The position numbers and the translations under genes are program-made. 64,000 nucleotides of DNA, from assembly GCF_011947195.1 (NCBI RefSeq), contig NZ_JAATVY010000015.1, forward strand, positions 1 through 64,000, in the 5' to 3' direction. Positions 8,415 through 17,134 of the stretch are shown here, piece after piece. Positions within the stretch are counted from its first letter, which is position 1, and every line of letters begins with the position of its first letter. This DNA is from Planosporangium thailandense. GTDB lineage: Bacteria; Actinomycetota; Actinomycetes; Mycobacteriales; Micromonosporaceae. The notes under the pieces were generated by a model. It made no database searches and was not told where the DNA came from. It was given only the letters and a program-made list of their open reading frames with translations.

Positions 8415-9683
8415 CTACTGATGCGTGCCGCGTGTCGCCGACTCTATGCGGACGGGTGTTCCGGCTGGGTCGACCCGGGCCAGCCATCCGGTCGGGATCG
8501 AGGCCGGGCGGGTGGGCACCAGGTGGCGTACCTGCCCTTCCCACAGACACCGGTCGGCCTGCATGACCCGGACCGGTGCCGAACTCGCGAAAACCCGGGG
8601 ACGCAGGATGATCTTGTTGCGAGGAAGGTCGGCAGTGGTGCTCGCGCGCTGCGGATGAACCCAGGCGAAGCTCTCGTCGACCTCGATGGGTACGCCCGCC
8701 CGCCGCGCCGCGCGACGGCGGTCGGCAAGCCACCCAGCGATGGCGTGGCCGGCCGCGCGGCCGCTGAGGGCCGCCACGTCGGCGGTCTCCACCGGATGGC
8801 ACACGTTGCCCGCCGCGAACAGACCGTCGATCTCGGTGGCGGCATCGGCGTCCACCGCGGGGCCGAGCGTACCCGGATCCATCACCAGTCCGCGCGCTCG
8901 CGCGAGCTCGTGGTCGGGGATCCAGTCACCGGTGAACACGACGGTGTCACACGCGATCGTGCGACGGTGGCCGGTCCTGATGTCCTCGACCACGACGCCG
9001 GTCACGCGCGGTCGGCCCTGGACCTCGACCACCCTGGTGTCCGTGTGCAGCGGTACCCGCAGCGCGACGCGGGTAGCCAGGGCGAACGCCGCATAGCTCT
9101 GGTGGTGCGGGCGATCGGTGACCATGCCGACGACGTCCACACCAGCGTGGCGCAGCGTCATCACCGCCGAGTAGCTGACGTGCTCCGCGCCGACGACGAG
9201 CGCGCGCGTACCGACGGGCTGTCCGAACAGGTACACGGACTGCTGGAGTTGGCCGGTGGTGAAGACGCCGGCCCCCCGGTCGCCCGGCACCATCCGGGCG
9301 GTACGCGGCCGCTCCCGGGCGCCGGTGGCTAGCAGCACCGCCGACGCGTGGAGCTCACGCCGCCCGGTCGGCGAGGTCAGCCACATACCGCCGTCGGCCG
9401 TCCACCCGGTGACCATGGTGGAGGTGAGCACCCGCGCGCCGGCCGCGGTGGCGCGGGCGACATAGCGCTGCGCGTACCGCGGTCCGCTCATGAAGCGGTG
9501 CAGGTCCCGGATGCCGTACCCGGTGTGGTGGCAGTGCCTGGGGATGCCTCCGGCGACGGCCTCGCGTTCAAGCACCGTGACTCCGGCGACGCCGGCCTCT
9601 CGCAGGGCGATGGCCGCCGCGAGCCCCGCCGGGCCGGCGCCGATGATCGCCACGTCGGTGTCTACTGGTCCGGTCGAGGTCAC
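8415..9683 (-). CDS. FAD/NAD-dependent oxidoreductase (GlpB/HcnB-like subunit)
   Basis: A 422-residue pyridine-nucleotide-disulfide-oxidoreductase-type flavoprotein. The FAD Rossmann motif is IIGAGPAGLAAAIALREAG (residues ~13-31). ATGARERP lies mid-protein, a degenerate second Rossmann motif reads VVGAEHVSYS, and the FAD-ribityl strand is GLFAAGNVCHPVE. No iron-sulfur cysteines are seen. It is the distal gene of the leftward operon and its ATG overlaps the stop of the GlpA-like gene. Such pairs (GlpA-like with a redox subunit beside an FGGY kinase) are known as alternative glycerol-3-phosphate or polyol-phosphate dehydrogenases. The DUF1667 third subunit found in some is absent. The substrate here is unknown. 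Confidence 0.8.
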   Translation of the reverse strand: MTSTGPVDTDVAIIGAGPAGLAAAIALREAGVAGVTVLEREAVAGGIPRHCHHTGYGIRDLHRFMSGPRYAQRYVARATAAGARVLTSTMVTGWTADGGMWLTSPTGRRELHASAVLLATGARERPRTARMVPGDRGAGVFTTGQLQQSVYLFGQPVGTRALVVGAEHVSYSAVMTLRHAGVDVVGMVTDRPHHQSYAAFALATRVALRVPLHTDTRVVEVQGRPRVTGVVVEDIRTGHRRTIACDTVVFTGDWIPDHELARARGLVMDPGTLGPAVDADAATEIDGLFAAGNVCHPVETADVAALSGRAAGHAIAGWLADRRRAARRAGVPIEVDESFAWVHPQRASTTADLPRNKIILRPRVFASSAPVRVMQADRCLWEGQVRHLVPTRPASIPTGWLARVDPAGTPVRIESATRGTHQ

Positions 9684-11137
9684 TTGGTCCCCTCATTGTT
9701 GCGTGCGGTGGGCGCCATGGTGGACGAGTCCGGCGCGGTGAGCAGCTGACGGATCTTGGCACCGCAGAAGAAGCCCTGGCAGCGCCCCATGGTGGCCCGG
9801 GTGCGTCGCCGCAGCCCTTCAACCGTGCGGGGCGGTACGTCGCTGTGCAGCGCGTCGCGTATCTCGCCGAGCGTCGTCCGTTCGCAGAAGCACACGATCT
9901 CGCCGTACGCGGGGTCCGCGGCGACCCGTGCCGCGTCCGCGTAGGGGCGCAGCGTCGCCTCACCGATGTTCGGCATCCGCGGCGGCTGCGGGTCGGCGTC
10001 GGGGTGCACCATGGGCTTGAGCGACAGCCCGAGCGCCTCCGTCATCGATTCGGCGAGGTACTCGGCGATCGCGAGCGACGAGGTGAGGCCGGTGGAGCGG
10101 ATGCCGCCCGCGCAGGCGTAGCGCAGCTGCGGATGCACGCTGATCTGGTAGTCGTCGTGTTCGGACGCGGCCCGCAGGCCCGCGTAGATGGTCGTCGCCT
10201 CTTCGGCGAGCAGGTCAGGCATGATCCGCCGGCCGTGACTCCGCAGAAACGCCAGCCCGTCCTCGCTCGATCCGGTGGCGGTGCGGTCGTCGAGGTTCTC
10301 TGACGTGGGGCCGAGCATGATGTTGCCGTACACGGTCGGCGCGACCAGGACGCCCTTGCCCATCTTGGTCGGCACCGGCAACAGCACATGGTTGACCATC
10401 GTCCGGGCGAGCTTGTCGAAGACGATGAGCTCGCCGCGGCGCGGCGTGATGGTGAACCCCTCCAGCCCGACCATCGCGTGTACCAGGTCGCTGCCCAGCC
10501 CGGCGGCGTTGACGACGAGGCGGGTGGCGACCGGACCGGTCGCGGTCTCGACCACCGTGACGTCGTCACCGATGCTGACGCCGGTGACCGGTGACTCGAG
10601 CCGCAGCGCGGCGCCGTGGCGCACGGCCTCCGTGGCGAACGCCAACGAGGTGGTCCACGGGCAGATGATGCCCTCGTCCGGCACTTCCAAGGCGCCGAGC
10701 GCACCTGGGCCCAGATGCGGCTCGCGGGCGTAAAGTTCGTCGGCTCCGATCTGCCGGGTCCGGCGGTACCCGTTGGCCTCCGCCCGCGCGGCGAGCACCG
10801 GCAGCTCGTCAAGTTGCTCCTGATCCCAGGCGATGAGCAGCGCGCCGGGAACCTCGACCGGGATGCCGGCCCGCGCGGCGTACGCCGAGAGCAGCGTGTA
10901 GCCCCGGGCGACGAGGCGGGACTCCAGGGTGCCCGGCTTGGCGTCGAAGCCGGTGTGCAGGATCGCCGTGTTCGCCTTGCTGGTCGCGTCACCGATGTCG
11001 CTGCGAGCTTCGATGAGCACCGTACGGGCTCCGCGGATGCTCAACTCGCGCGCGACGGCGCATCCGACGACTCCGGCGCCGATGACGGCGACATCGTAGG
11101 GTTCGGCGTCGGTGGCAGGCGGGACAGCAAAGGTCAC
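9680..11137 (-). CDS. GlpA-like FAD oxidoreductase with BFD-type [2Fe-2S] domain
   Basis: 485 residues from a GTG overlapping the kinase stop. Residues ~12-360 are a DAO-type flavoenzyme (VIGAGVVGCAVARELSIRGA; NAAGLGSD; GIRSTGLTSSLAIAEY). Residues ~415-470 are a BFD-like iron-sulfur domain with CFC and, 33 residues on, CQGFFC, the ligand set of GlpA and of opine/cyanide oxidases. Together with the next gene it forms a two-flavoprotein dehydrogenase, probably oxidising the product of the adjacent FGGY kinase. It is not a simple GlpD: the extra [2Fe-2S] domain points to electron transfer to a partner. The polyol or polyol phosphate used is unknown. Confidence 0.85.
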   Translation of the reverse strand: MTFAVPPATDAEPYDVAVIGAGVVGCAVARELSIRGARTVLIEARSDIGDATSKANTAILHTGFDAKPGTLESRLVARGYTLLSAYAARAGIPVEVPGALLIAWDQEQLDELPVLAARAEANGYRRTRQIGADELYAREPHLGPGALGALEVPDEGIICPWTTSLAFATEAVRHGAALRLESPVTGVSIGDDVTVVETATGPVATRLVVNAAGLGSDLVHAMVGLEGFTITPRRGELIVFDKLARTMVNHVLLPVPTKMGKGVLVAPTVYGNIMLGPTSENLDDRTATGSSEDGLAFLRSHGRRIMPDLLAEEATTIYAGLRAASEHDDYQISVHPQLRYACAGGIRSTGLTSSLAIAEYLAESMTEALGLSLKPMVHPDADPQPPRMPNIGEATLRPYADAARVAADPAYGEIVCFCERTTLGEIRDALHSDVPPRTVEGLRRRTRATMGRCQGFFCGAKIRQLLTAPDSSTMAPTARNNEGTK

Positions 11138-12555
11138 AAGGTGCTCCAGTTCGAGGTGAGGGTGACCGCGGTGCGCCAGCGCCCGATCAGCTCGGTGGCC
11201 CACCCGGCGCGGGCGCGGGGCTCGACCGCGGCCGCCGATGGAACCTCCGCGATGCCGTGGCCGTACGCGGTGCGGGCGGCGAGGTCAGCGACGCCGAAGG
11301 CGGTCGCATGCGGTGAATGGCACGCGACGACCGGCACTCCGGCGACATCGGCCTGCAGTTGCAGGAACGCGGGCGAGCGGGTCAGCCCGCCGTCCACCCG
11401 CAGCGTGGTCAGCGGTTGGCTCAGCTCTGCGGCCACGGTGCCGGCCAGCTCCGCGACATGCGCGGCGATGCTCTCGCAGACCGCACGGACCAGGTGCTCG
11501 CGCGTGGTCGACAGGGACATGCCGAGAAACGCGGCGCGCGCGTCGGGTTGCCAGTGCGGGGCCCCGAGGCCGGCGAGCGCCGGTACGAAGACGACGCCGC
11601 CGGAGTGTGGCGTGGCGGTGAGAACGGCCTCGATCTCGTGCGCGCCGGCGAGCAGGCCTAGCCGGTTGAGCCAGGCGAAAGCGGCCCCGACCGCGTACAG
11701 CTGCCCGTCGAGGCAGTAGCGGGCCTGCCCGGCCAGGCGCCAGGCGACCGAGGTGGCCAGCCCGGCCAGGCTGCGGGTCGGGGTGTCGCCGGTGTTGGCC
11801 AGCAGGAAGGCGCCGGTTCCGTAGGTGCATTTGCTCTGCCCGCGCTCGCGCGCTCCCTGCGCCCACAACGCGGCCTGCTGGTCGACGATGATCCCGCCGA
11901 CCGGGACGGTGTCGCCGAACGCTCCGGTCGCGCCGATCGTCTCGTCGCTGCGCGCCAACCGGGGTCGCGCCTCGTCGAGGCCGAACAGCTCCCAGGCTTC
12001 GTCAGACCATTCGAGGGTGTCCACGTCGAGCAGCATCGACCGGGAGGCGGTGGACACGTCGGTGACGAACTCGCCGGTGAGCCTGTGCAGCAGCCAGGTG
12101 TCCGTGGTGGTCACCACGCCGTCGCCGGTCATCCGGTCGCGGATCCAGCGCATCTTCGGAGCCGAGAAGTACGGGTCCAGCCGCAGTCCGCTGATGGCGG
12201 CCAGCCGGTCGCCGGCGGGGCGCAGGTCCGCGCAGATCTGCGCGGACCGCCGGTCCTGCCAGACCAGGCAGGGGGTCAGCGCCTCGCCGGTGGTCTGGTC
12301 CCAGGCGAGTACGGACTCCCCCTGGTTGGCCAGCCCGACCGCTCGGACTGGTACGCCGGCGCTGGCGAGCGCGGCCCGACCGGCGGAGACCACCGACTCC
12401 CAGAGGTCGCCCGGGTGGATCTCGACCGCGCCGTCGCCGGTGGCGTGTACCGGGACGGGCTGTTCGGCATCGGCGAGAACGGTGCCGTCGACCGCGACGA
12501 CGAGCGCCTTGGTGGCGGTGGTGCCTTGGTCGATGGCCAGGACGGCGTCGCTCAC
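11134..12555 (-). CDS. FGGY-family carbohydrate kinase (glycerol kinase-like)
   Basis: 473 residues from a GTG overlapping the DeoR regulator stop. It has the N-terminal phosphate motif LAIDQGTTATKALVV, CLVWQDRRS, the GTGAF loop, and the C-terminal RVDGGLTRSPAFLQLQADV followed by GVADLAARTAYG. The family phosphorylates glycerol, pentitols or ketoses. With the GlpA-like dehydrogenase downstream and a RbsABC-type importer upstream, it probably phosphorylates an imported polyol or sugar. Glycerol itself usually enters through a channel, so another polyol is likelier (inference). Confidence 0.87.
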   Translation of the reverse strand: MSDAVLAIDQGTTATKALVVAVDGTVLADAEQPVPVHATGDGAVEIHPGDLWESVVSAGRAALASAGVPVRAVGLANQGESVLAWDQTTGEALTPCLVWQDRRSAQICADLRPAGDRLAAISGLRLDPYFSAPKMRWIRDRMTGDGVVTTTDTWLLHRLTGEFVTDVSTASRSMLLDVDTLEWSDEAWELFGLDEARPRLARSDETIGATGAFGDTVPVGGIIVDQQAALWAQGARERGQSKCTYGTGAFLLANTGDTPTRSLAGLATSVAWRLAGQARYCLDGQLYAVGAAFAWLNRLGLLAGAHEIEAVLTATPHSGGVVFVPALAGLGAPHWQPDARAAFLGMSLSTTREHLVRAVCESIAAHVAELAGTVAAELSQPLTTLRVDGGLTRSPAFLQLQADVAGVPVVACHSPHATAFGVADLAARTAYGHGIAEVPSAAAVEPRARAGWATELIGRWRTAVTLTSNWSTL

Positions 12556-13412
12556 CGGGGTCCACCGCCGTCGTACCGGGTCGGCGACGTCGCCGCGGCC
12601 GAATCGCTCGTCGTCTGGTCGGAGACCGACGCGTCCTGGTCGGACGGCCGGCCCTGCAGGACCTCCACGCCGGCTTCCCGGAGCCGGGCCACCTGCGCGG
12701 GGTCGGCGGAGGAGTCCGTGATGACGGCGGTGATCCGGCCCCAGTCGCAGACCTTGCGGAGGGCGACATGTCCGATCTTGATGGCGTCCGCGACGACGTA
12801 GACCTGCTGGGCCGCGTCGATCATCGCCAGCCGCACCGCGATCTCGTCGAGGTGGTAGTCGGTGAGGCCGGCCTGGGGGTGGACGCCGCCGGATCCGAGG
12901 ATCGCCTTGTCCGCGTGGAACTGTTTGAGCAGCGCGACGGTGTCCGGCCCCGAGCAGCTCAACTCGTCCGGGCGGACGTGGCCGCCGAGCAGGTGGACGT
13001 CCAGTCCGGACCGGGAGGCGAGCCGGGTCGCGACCGGGACGCTGTTGGTGATGACCCGGCCGTGGAAGCTGGGGGCCACCGCTTGTGCGCACATCTCCAC
13101 GGTGGTTCCCACGTCGAAGATGACCGTGTCACTGTCCTCGATGATCCCCGCGACCAGCGCGGCGATCTCGGCCTTGGCGCCACCCTGAAGCGCGAGCCGT
13201 TCGGCACGCGACGGTTCGGTGCTGTGCGACAGCCGGGCCCGGGCGACCCCGCCGTACACGCGGTGCACCGCGCCCTCCTGCTCCAGCGAGACCAGGTCGC
13301 GGCGGATGGTCTCCACCGAGACCCCGGCCTGCTCGGCGAGGAAGGCAGGCCTGGCGACCTCGCGTTCTTCCAGCAGACGCAAGATCAGCTCACGGCGCTT
13401 GTCGGGGAGCAT
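12552..13412 (-). CDS. DeoR-family transcriptional repressor
   Basis: 286 residues. Residues ~5-58 are the DeoR winged helix (RRELILRLLEER; AGVSVETIRRDLVSLEQEGA; VHRVYGGV). Residues ~75-255 are the sugar-phosphate-sensing domain (FDVGTTVEMCAQ, the ITNS strand, ILGSGGV, ADAIKIG). A Ser/Thr/Asp-rich tail of ~30 residues is unusual for the family. It lies inside the operon between the permease and kinase genes. It probably represses the operon until a phosphorylated intermediate appears, possibly through the dyad at 19346-19376. Confidence 0.87.
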   Translation of the reverse strand: MLPDKRRELILRLLEEREVARPAFLAEQAGVSVETIRRDLVSLEQEGAVHRVYGGVARARLSHSTEPSRAERLALQGGAKAEIAALVAGIIEDSDTVIFDVGTTVEMCAQAVAPSFHGRVITNSVPVATRLASRSGLDVHLLGGHVRPDELSCSGPDTVALLKQFHADKAILGSGGVHPQAGLTDYHLDEIAVRLAMIDAAQQVYVVADAIKIGHVALRKVCDWGRITAVITDSSADPAQVARLREAGVEVLQGRPSDQDASVSDQTTSDSAAATSPTRYDGGGPR

Positions 13413-13453
13413 GTGCCGGCCTCCGGCCTTGTGTGGAAAGGATGGACTGTGGT

Positions 13454-14482
13454 TCAGCGTCGACGACCGATGGCGCGGATCAGCTGCGAGTGCTGGCTGA
13501 GTTCGTCCAGCCCAGCCCCGATGATGAGCGCGGCACCGGTGGCCATCTCCTGAGCGTAGTAAGGAACATTCATCAACGTCATGCCGTTGTTGAGCACGCC
13601 CAGGAACGCGACGCCGAGCAGGACTCCGAACATCGTCCCGCGACCTCCGCTGAAGGCGATCCCGCCGAGCAGCACCGCGGTCAGTACGTTGAGCTCGAAT
13701 CCGACCCCGAGGGTGCCGGGCGGCGCGGAGTCGAGTTGGGCGGAGAGCAGCACCCCACCGATCCCCGCGGCGGCGCCGGTGGCGGCGTAGACGATGAGTG
13801 GCAGCGCGCGGGTGGCCACACCGGACAGGAAGGCGGCTTCCTTGTTGACCCCGATGGCGTAGACGTACCGGCCGGACGGGGTGCCGTAGAGCACGATGGC
13901 GCCGATGATGAAGACGACCAGCGCGATCCACACCGGAACCGGGACGCCGAGGTAGAGACCCCGCCCGAGCAGCTGCATGCCCTTGCCGAAGTTCGCCGGC
14001 GGGTTGCTGCGGAGAAACTGCGTGATGCCCCGGTACAGCTGGAGCGTGCCCAGCGTGACGATGATCGGGCTGAGCCGGGTGAACGCGACCAGCAGTCCGT
14101 TGACGAGGCCGGCCACCGCGCCGATGGCGATGCCGATGAGCGCCGCCAGCTGCCAGGCCATGCCGTGGTCGACGATGAGCAGACCGGTGACCACACCCGC
14201 CAGGCCGATCACCGATCCGACCGACAGGTCGACGACACCCATGATGACCAGCAGCGCCTGCGGAACGGCCACCACCATCAGTACCGCGCCGGACAGCGCG
14301 ATGTTCTTGAGGTTGCCCGCCGTCAGGAACAGGTTGCTCTGCGCCGTGAAGAAGATGGTCAGGACGACGAGCCCGATGAGTAGCGCCGAGCGCAGCGCCA
14401 CCGCGATGGGATCGCGCTTGGCGCCGACCGCAGGCGCCGAAGCCGATGCGGCGCTCGTCGTGGTGGAGGTCGTAGTGGTCAT
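13454..14482 (-). CDS. Sugar ABC transporter permease (RbsC-like)
   Basis: A 342-residue membrane protein with about 8-10 hydrophobic helices. It carries RbsC-family signatures VMGVVDLSVGSVIGLAGVV, LSPIIVTLGTLQLYRGI and LLGGIAFSGGRGTMFGVLLG. A short Thr/Ser-rich N-terminal leader precedes the first helix. It follows the ATPase gene by 35 bases. It would form the channel of the importer for the operon's substrate; a homodimer is expected since no second permease is present. Confidence 0.9.
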   Translation of the reverse strand: MTTTTSTTTSAASASAPAVGAKRDPIAVALRSALLIGLVVLTIFFTAQSNLFLTAGNLKNIALSGAVLMVVAVPQALLVIMGVVDLSVGSVIGLAGVVTGLLIVDHGMAWQLAALIGIAIGAVAGLVNGLLVAFTRLSPIIVTLGTLQLYRGITQFLRSNPPANFGKGMQLLGRGLYLGVPVPVWIALVVFIIGAIVLYGTPSGRYVYAIGVNKEAAFLSGVATRALPLIVYAATGAAAGIGGVLLSAQLDSAPPGTLGVGFELNVLTAVLLGGIAFSGGRGTMFGVLLGVAFLGVLNNGMTLMNVPYYAQEMATGAALIIGAGLDELSQHSQLIRAIGRRR

Positions 14483-14517
14483 CGGATCAAGGCTCCAAAC
14501 ATCGAGGCACGGGAAGT

Positions 14518-16011
14518 TCAGGCGGTGACGCCGGTGAACTGGTGCGCGTGGTCCAGCAGCGACTTCTCAGTGATCTCGTCGCCGGCGAGCTCGGCGATGA
14601 CGCGGCCGGCGTCGATCACGAGCGCGCGGTCGGCCAGCGCGGCCACCTCGTCGGCGTCCGTGGAGGCGAAGACGACGGCCACGCCGCGTTCGGTCAGCTC
14701 GCGACAGACGTCGTAGATCTTCCTGCGGGCGCCGACGTCAACGCCCTGCGTCGGCTCGTCGAGCAGGAGCACCGAAAGCTCGTCGATACGTGCCAACCAG
14801 CGGCCCAGAACCAGCTTCTGCTGATTGCCCCCGGAGAAGGCGCCACCGGCCCGGCGCGCGTCCGGCGGCTGCAGGTCGAGCGCCGTGGCGGTCCGCTGGA
14901 AGAGGCCGCGCTCCCGGCCCGGGCGTCGGAGCGCTCCGGCCGCCAGCCGGCCGAAGGACGGCAGGAGCAGGTTGTCGGAGGCCGACCGGGTGGCCCACAA
15001 CGCCTGCCGCTGACGGTCGGACGGAACGAGGGCGACGCCGGCGCGCTGCACCCGCGCCGGGGACGTCACCGCCACGCGGGTGCCGTTGACGGTCACCTGA
15101 CCGGCCGACGGCCGGAAACGTCCGGCCAGGGTCTCCAGCAGCGACGTACGCCCACTGCCGAGGACGCCGTACAGGCCGAGGATCTCGCCGCGGCGCGCCT
15201 GCAGGGAAACCGGGCCGAATCGTGGGCCCGCGAGCTGGTCGACGTCGAGGACCACCTCGCCGGCGGTGGCGGTGCGCTTGCCCGCCGCCTCCTCGTTGCC
15301 GCCGGAGATCGCCGCGACAAGCCGTTGCGGTACGAGCGACGCGACCGGCTCCTGCAGCGTCACCATGCCGTCGCGCAGGACGGTGACCCGGTCGGCGATC
15401 CGGAACACCTCGCCCAGCCGGTGTGTGGTGTAGATGATGCGGGCGCCCCGCTGCTTCATCCGGGCCACCTCGGCGAACAGCCGCTGCGTCTCGCTTTCCG
15501 ACAGCGATGCGGTCGGCTCGTCGAGCACGATCACCTTCACGTCGGTGCGATGCCACGCCTTGGCGATCTCGAGCAGCTGCTTGGTACCGATGGGCAGGGT
15601 GCCGACCTTGGCGTCCAGCGGGACGTCGATGCCGAACTGGTCGAGCAGCTCGCGGGCGACCCGCCGCTGCGCCCGCCGGTTGATCAGGGGTCCCCGTCGC
15701 AGCTCGTGCCCCATGAACAGGTTGTCGGTCACGGAGAGCACGTCGACCAGGCTGAGGTGCTGGTGGATCACGGCGATGCCGAGCTCGAAGGCGCGCGTGG
15801 GCGTCAGATCTTCGACCGGTGCGTCGTCGAGGCGGATCGAACCGGCCTCCGGGTTGATCGCTCCGGCGATGCATTTGATCAGAGTCGACTTACCGGCGCC
15901 GTTCGGTCCGAGCAACGCGTGCACTTCGCCCGGTGCGACGCTCAGGTCGACTCCACGCAGCACTCGGAAGCCACTGTAGGACTTCTCGATACCGACCATC
16001 TGCAGGGTCAT
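14518..16011 (-). CDS. Sugar ABC transporter ATP-binding protein (RbsA/MglA-like)
   Basis: A 497-residue tandem ATPase. The first half has Walker A GPNGAGKSTL and Walker B VIVLDEPTASLSE. The second half has the degenerate Walker A GVLGSGRTSL, with Arg for Lys as in RbsA/MglA second domains, and the full signature FSGGNQQKLVLGRWLA with LLLDEPTQGVD. It energises uptake with the permease and the lipoprotein. A hairpin at 16029-16063 separates it from the binding-protein gene. Confidence 0.9.
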   Translation of the reverse strand: MTLQMVGIEKSYSGFRVLRGVDLSVAPGEVHALLGPNGAGKSTLIKCIAGAINPEAGSIRLDDAPVEDLTPTRAFELGIAVIHQHLSLVDVLSVTDNLFMGHELRRGPLINRRAQRRVARELLDQFGIDVPLDAKVGTLPIGTKQLLEIAKAWHRTDVKVIVLDEPTASLSESETQRLFAEVARMKQRGARIIYTTHRLGEVFRIADRVTVLRDGMVTLQEPVASLVPQRLVAAISGGNEEAAGKRTATAGEVVLDVDQLAGPRFGPVSLQARRGEILGLYGVLGSGRTSLLETLAGRFRPSAGQVTVNGTRVAVTSPARVQRAGVALVPSDRQRQALWATRSASDNLLLPSFGRLAAGALRRPGRERGLFQRTATALDLQPPDARRAGGAFSGGNQQKLVLGRWLARIDELSVLLLDEPTQGVDVGARRKIYDVCRELTERGVAVVFASTDADEVAALADRALVIDAGRVIAELAGDEITEKSLLDHAHQFTGVTA

Positions 16012-16028
16012 GGCTCTCCTCTTGGGTA

Positions 16029-16063
16029 GCCCGGCGCGCGAGCGGCTGGCTCACGCGCCGGGC
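16029..16063 (-). promoter_or_regulatory. Intra-operon hairpin after the binding-protein gene
   Basis: Arms GCCCGGCGCG (16029-16038) and 16054-16063 are perfectly complementary around a 15-base loop. The hairpin sits in the 59-base gap between the binding-protein and ATPase genes. Such hairpins commonly protect or attenuate the message so that the binding protein is made in excess. Confidence 0.55.
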
Positions 16064-16070
16064 CATCCGG

Positions 16071-17084
16071 TCAGCTGTAGTCGCTGAGGTAGTCCTTCAG
16101 CTGCGGGTTGTCGACGGTCAGCGCGACCGGCGGCACGTTGACGCCCTTGTTCGGCTTGCCCTCGAGCAGGTCGGCGGCGACGTCGGTCACGGCGAAGCCG
16201 ATGTCGCGGATACGCACCGCGACGGAGACGCGGTAGATACCGCCCTTCTGTACCGCCTGCAGGCCTTCCTTGGAGCCGTCCTGCCCGCCGATGAAGATGT
16301 TCGGGTCGTCGGCGGCCTTGCCGGCGTTGAGGAACGCCTGCTGCGCTCCGATGGCGACGTCGTCGTCGTACGCGAGGACCATGTTGAGGTCCGGGTGGGC
16401 CTGCAGCACCGTCCGCGTGATCTGCTCGCCGTCGGCCCGGGTGCCTGCCTTCTGGGTCGAGACGATCTCGGCGTTCTTGGCGTCGCCGGGGAAGGTCGCC
16501 TTCAGCCCGTCGTCGCGCTGCGCACCGACCGCGAGGTCGCGGTTGTTGAGGATGAGTACCTTGACCGGGCCGGAGTGCTTGGCCGCCCAGTCGCCGGCCG
16601 CCTTACCCAGCGCCTTGCCGCTCTCCAGGCCGCTGAACAGGATGGAGGCATCCTCGTTCTGCAGCGGCGTCGCGTAGGAGACGAACACGGTGCAATTGGC
16701 GCGGGCCTGCTTGGCCAGGGGCTCCATCGACGCCGGCTCCAGCGGGTAGGAGACGATCGCCGGCAGCTGCTGGGTCACCCACGTCTGCATGTTCGCGTTC
16801 TGCTTCTGCAGATTCTCGTCGTCCGCGGTGTAGCGCAGCTCGTAGCCCCGCTCCTTGGCGCGCTGCTCGGCGAAGCGCTTCAGGTCGCCGTAGACCGCCA
16901 GCGACGTCAACGGGTAGTCGAACCCGATGACCTTGTCCTTCTTACGCTGGCAGCTGCCCGACTTCGCGCTGCCGGTGTCTTCCTTGACGCCGCCACAGGC
17001 GGCCAGCGGCAGGGCGACGGCGACGGCGACGAACGCCGCGGATAACCGCCAGCGGGCGGCGCGGCGCGTGGTGCGGTGAGACAT
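16071..17084 (-). CDS. Sugar-type ABC transporter substrate-binding lipoprotein
   Basis: 337 residues, starting at the ATG with GGAG eight bases upstream rather than an in-frame ATG 39 bases earlier. It has a twin-basic N-region, a hydrophobic stretch and the lipobox LAAC (Cys30), so it is a membrane-anchored lipoprotein. The mature part is a periplasmic-binding-protein type 1 fold of the RbsB class (VIGFDYPLTSL; IVSYPLEPASM; VLAYDDDVAIGAQQA; IFIGGQDGSKEG). The ligand is unknown. It lies 50 bases after the dimethylformamidase-like gene, in the same direction. Confidence 0.88.
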   Translation of the reverse strand: MSHRTTRRAARWRLSAAFVAVAVALPLAACGGVKEDTGSAKSGSCQRKKDKVIGFDYPLTSLAVYGDLKRFAEQRAKERGYELRYTADDENLQKQNANMQTWVTQQLPAIVSYPLEPASMEPLAKQARANCTVFVSYATPLQNEDASILFSGLESGKALGKAAGDWAAKHSGPVKVLILNNRDLAVGAQRDDGLKATFPGDAKNAEIVSTQKAGTRADGEQITRTVLQAHPDLNMVLAYDDDVAIGAQQAFLNAGKAADDPNIFIGGQDGSKEGLQAVQKGGIYRVSVAVRIRDIGFAVTDVAADLLEGKPNKGVNVPPVALTVDNPQLKDYLSDYS

Positions 17085-17134
17085 TCGATCTCCTAGCACT
17101 GGTGGGATCGGCGCGGGAAACACGCCGGAGCGGG

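Noticed and set aside
14542-16029. Long open frame antisense to the RbsA-like ATPase gene
   Set aside because: Arg/Gly/His-rich translation with no family resemblance. The opposite strand has clear Walker and signature motifs. Long antisense frames are expected at this GC content.
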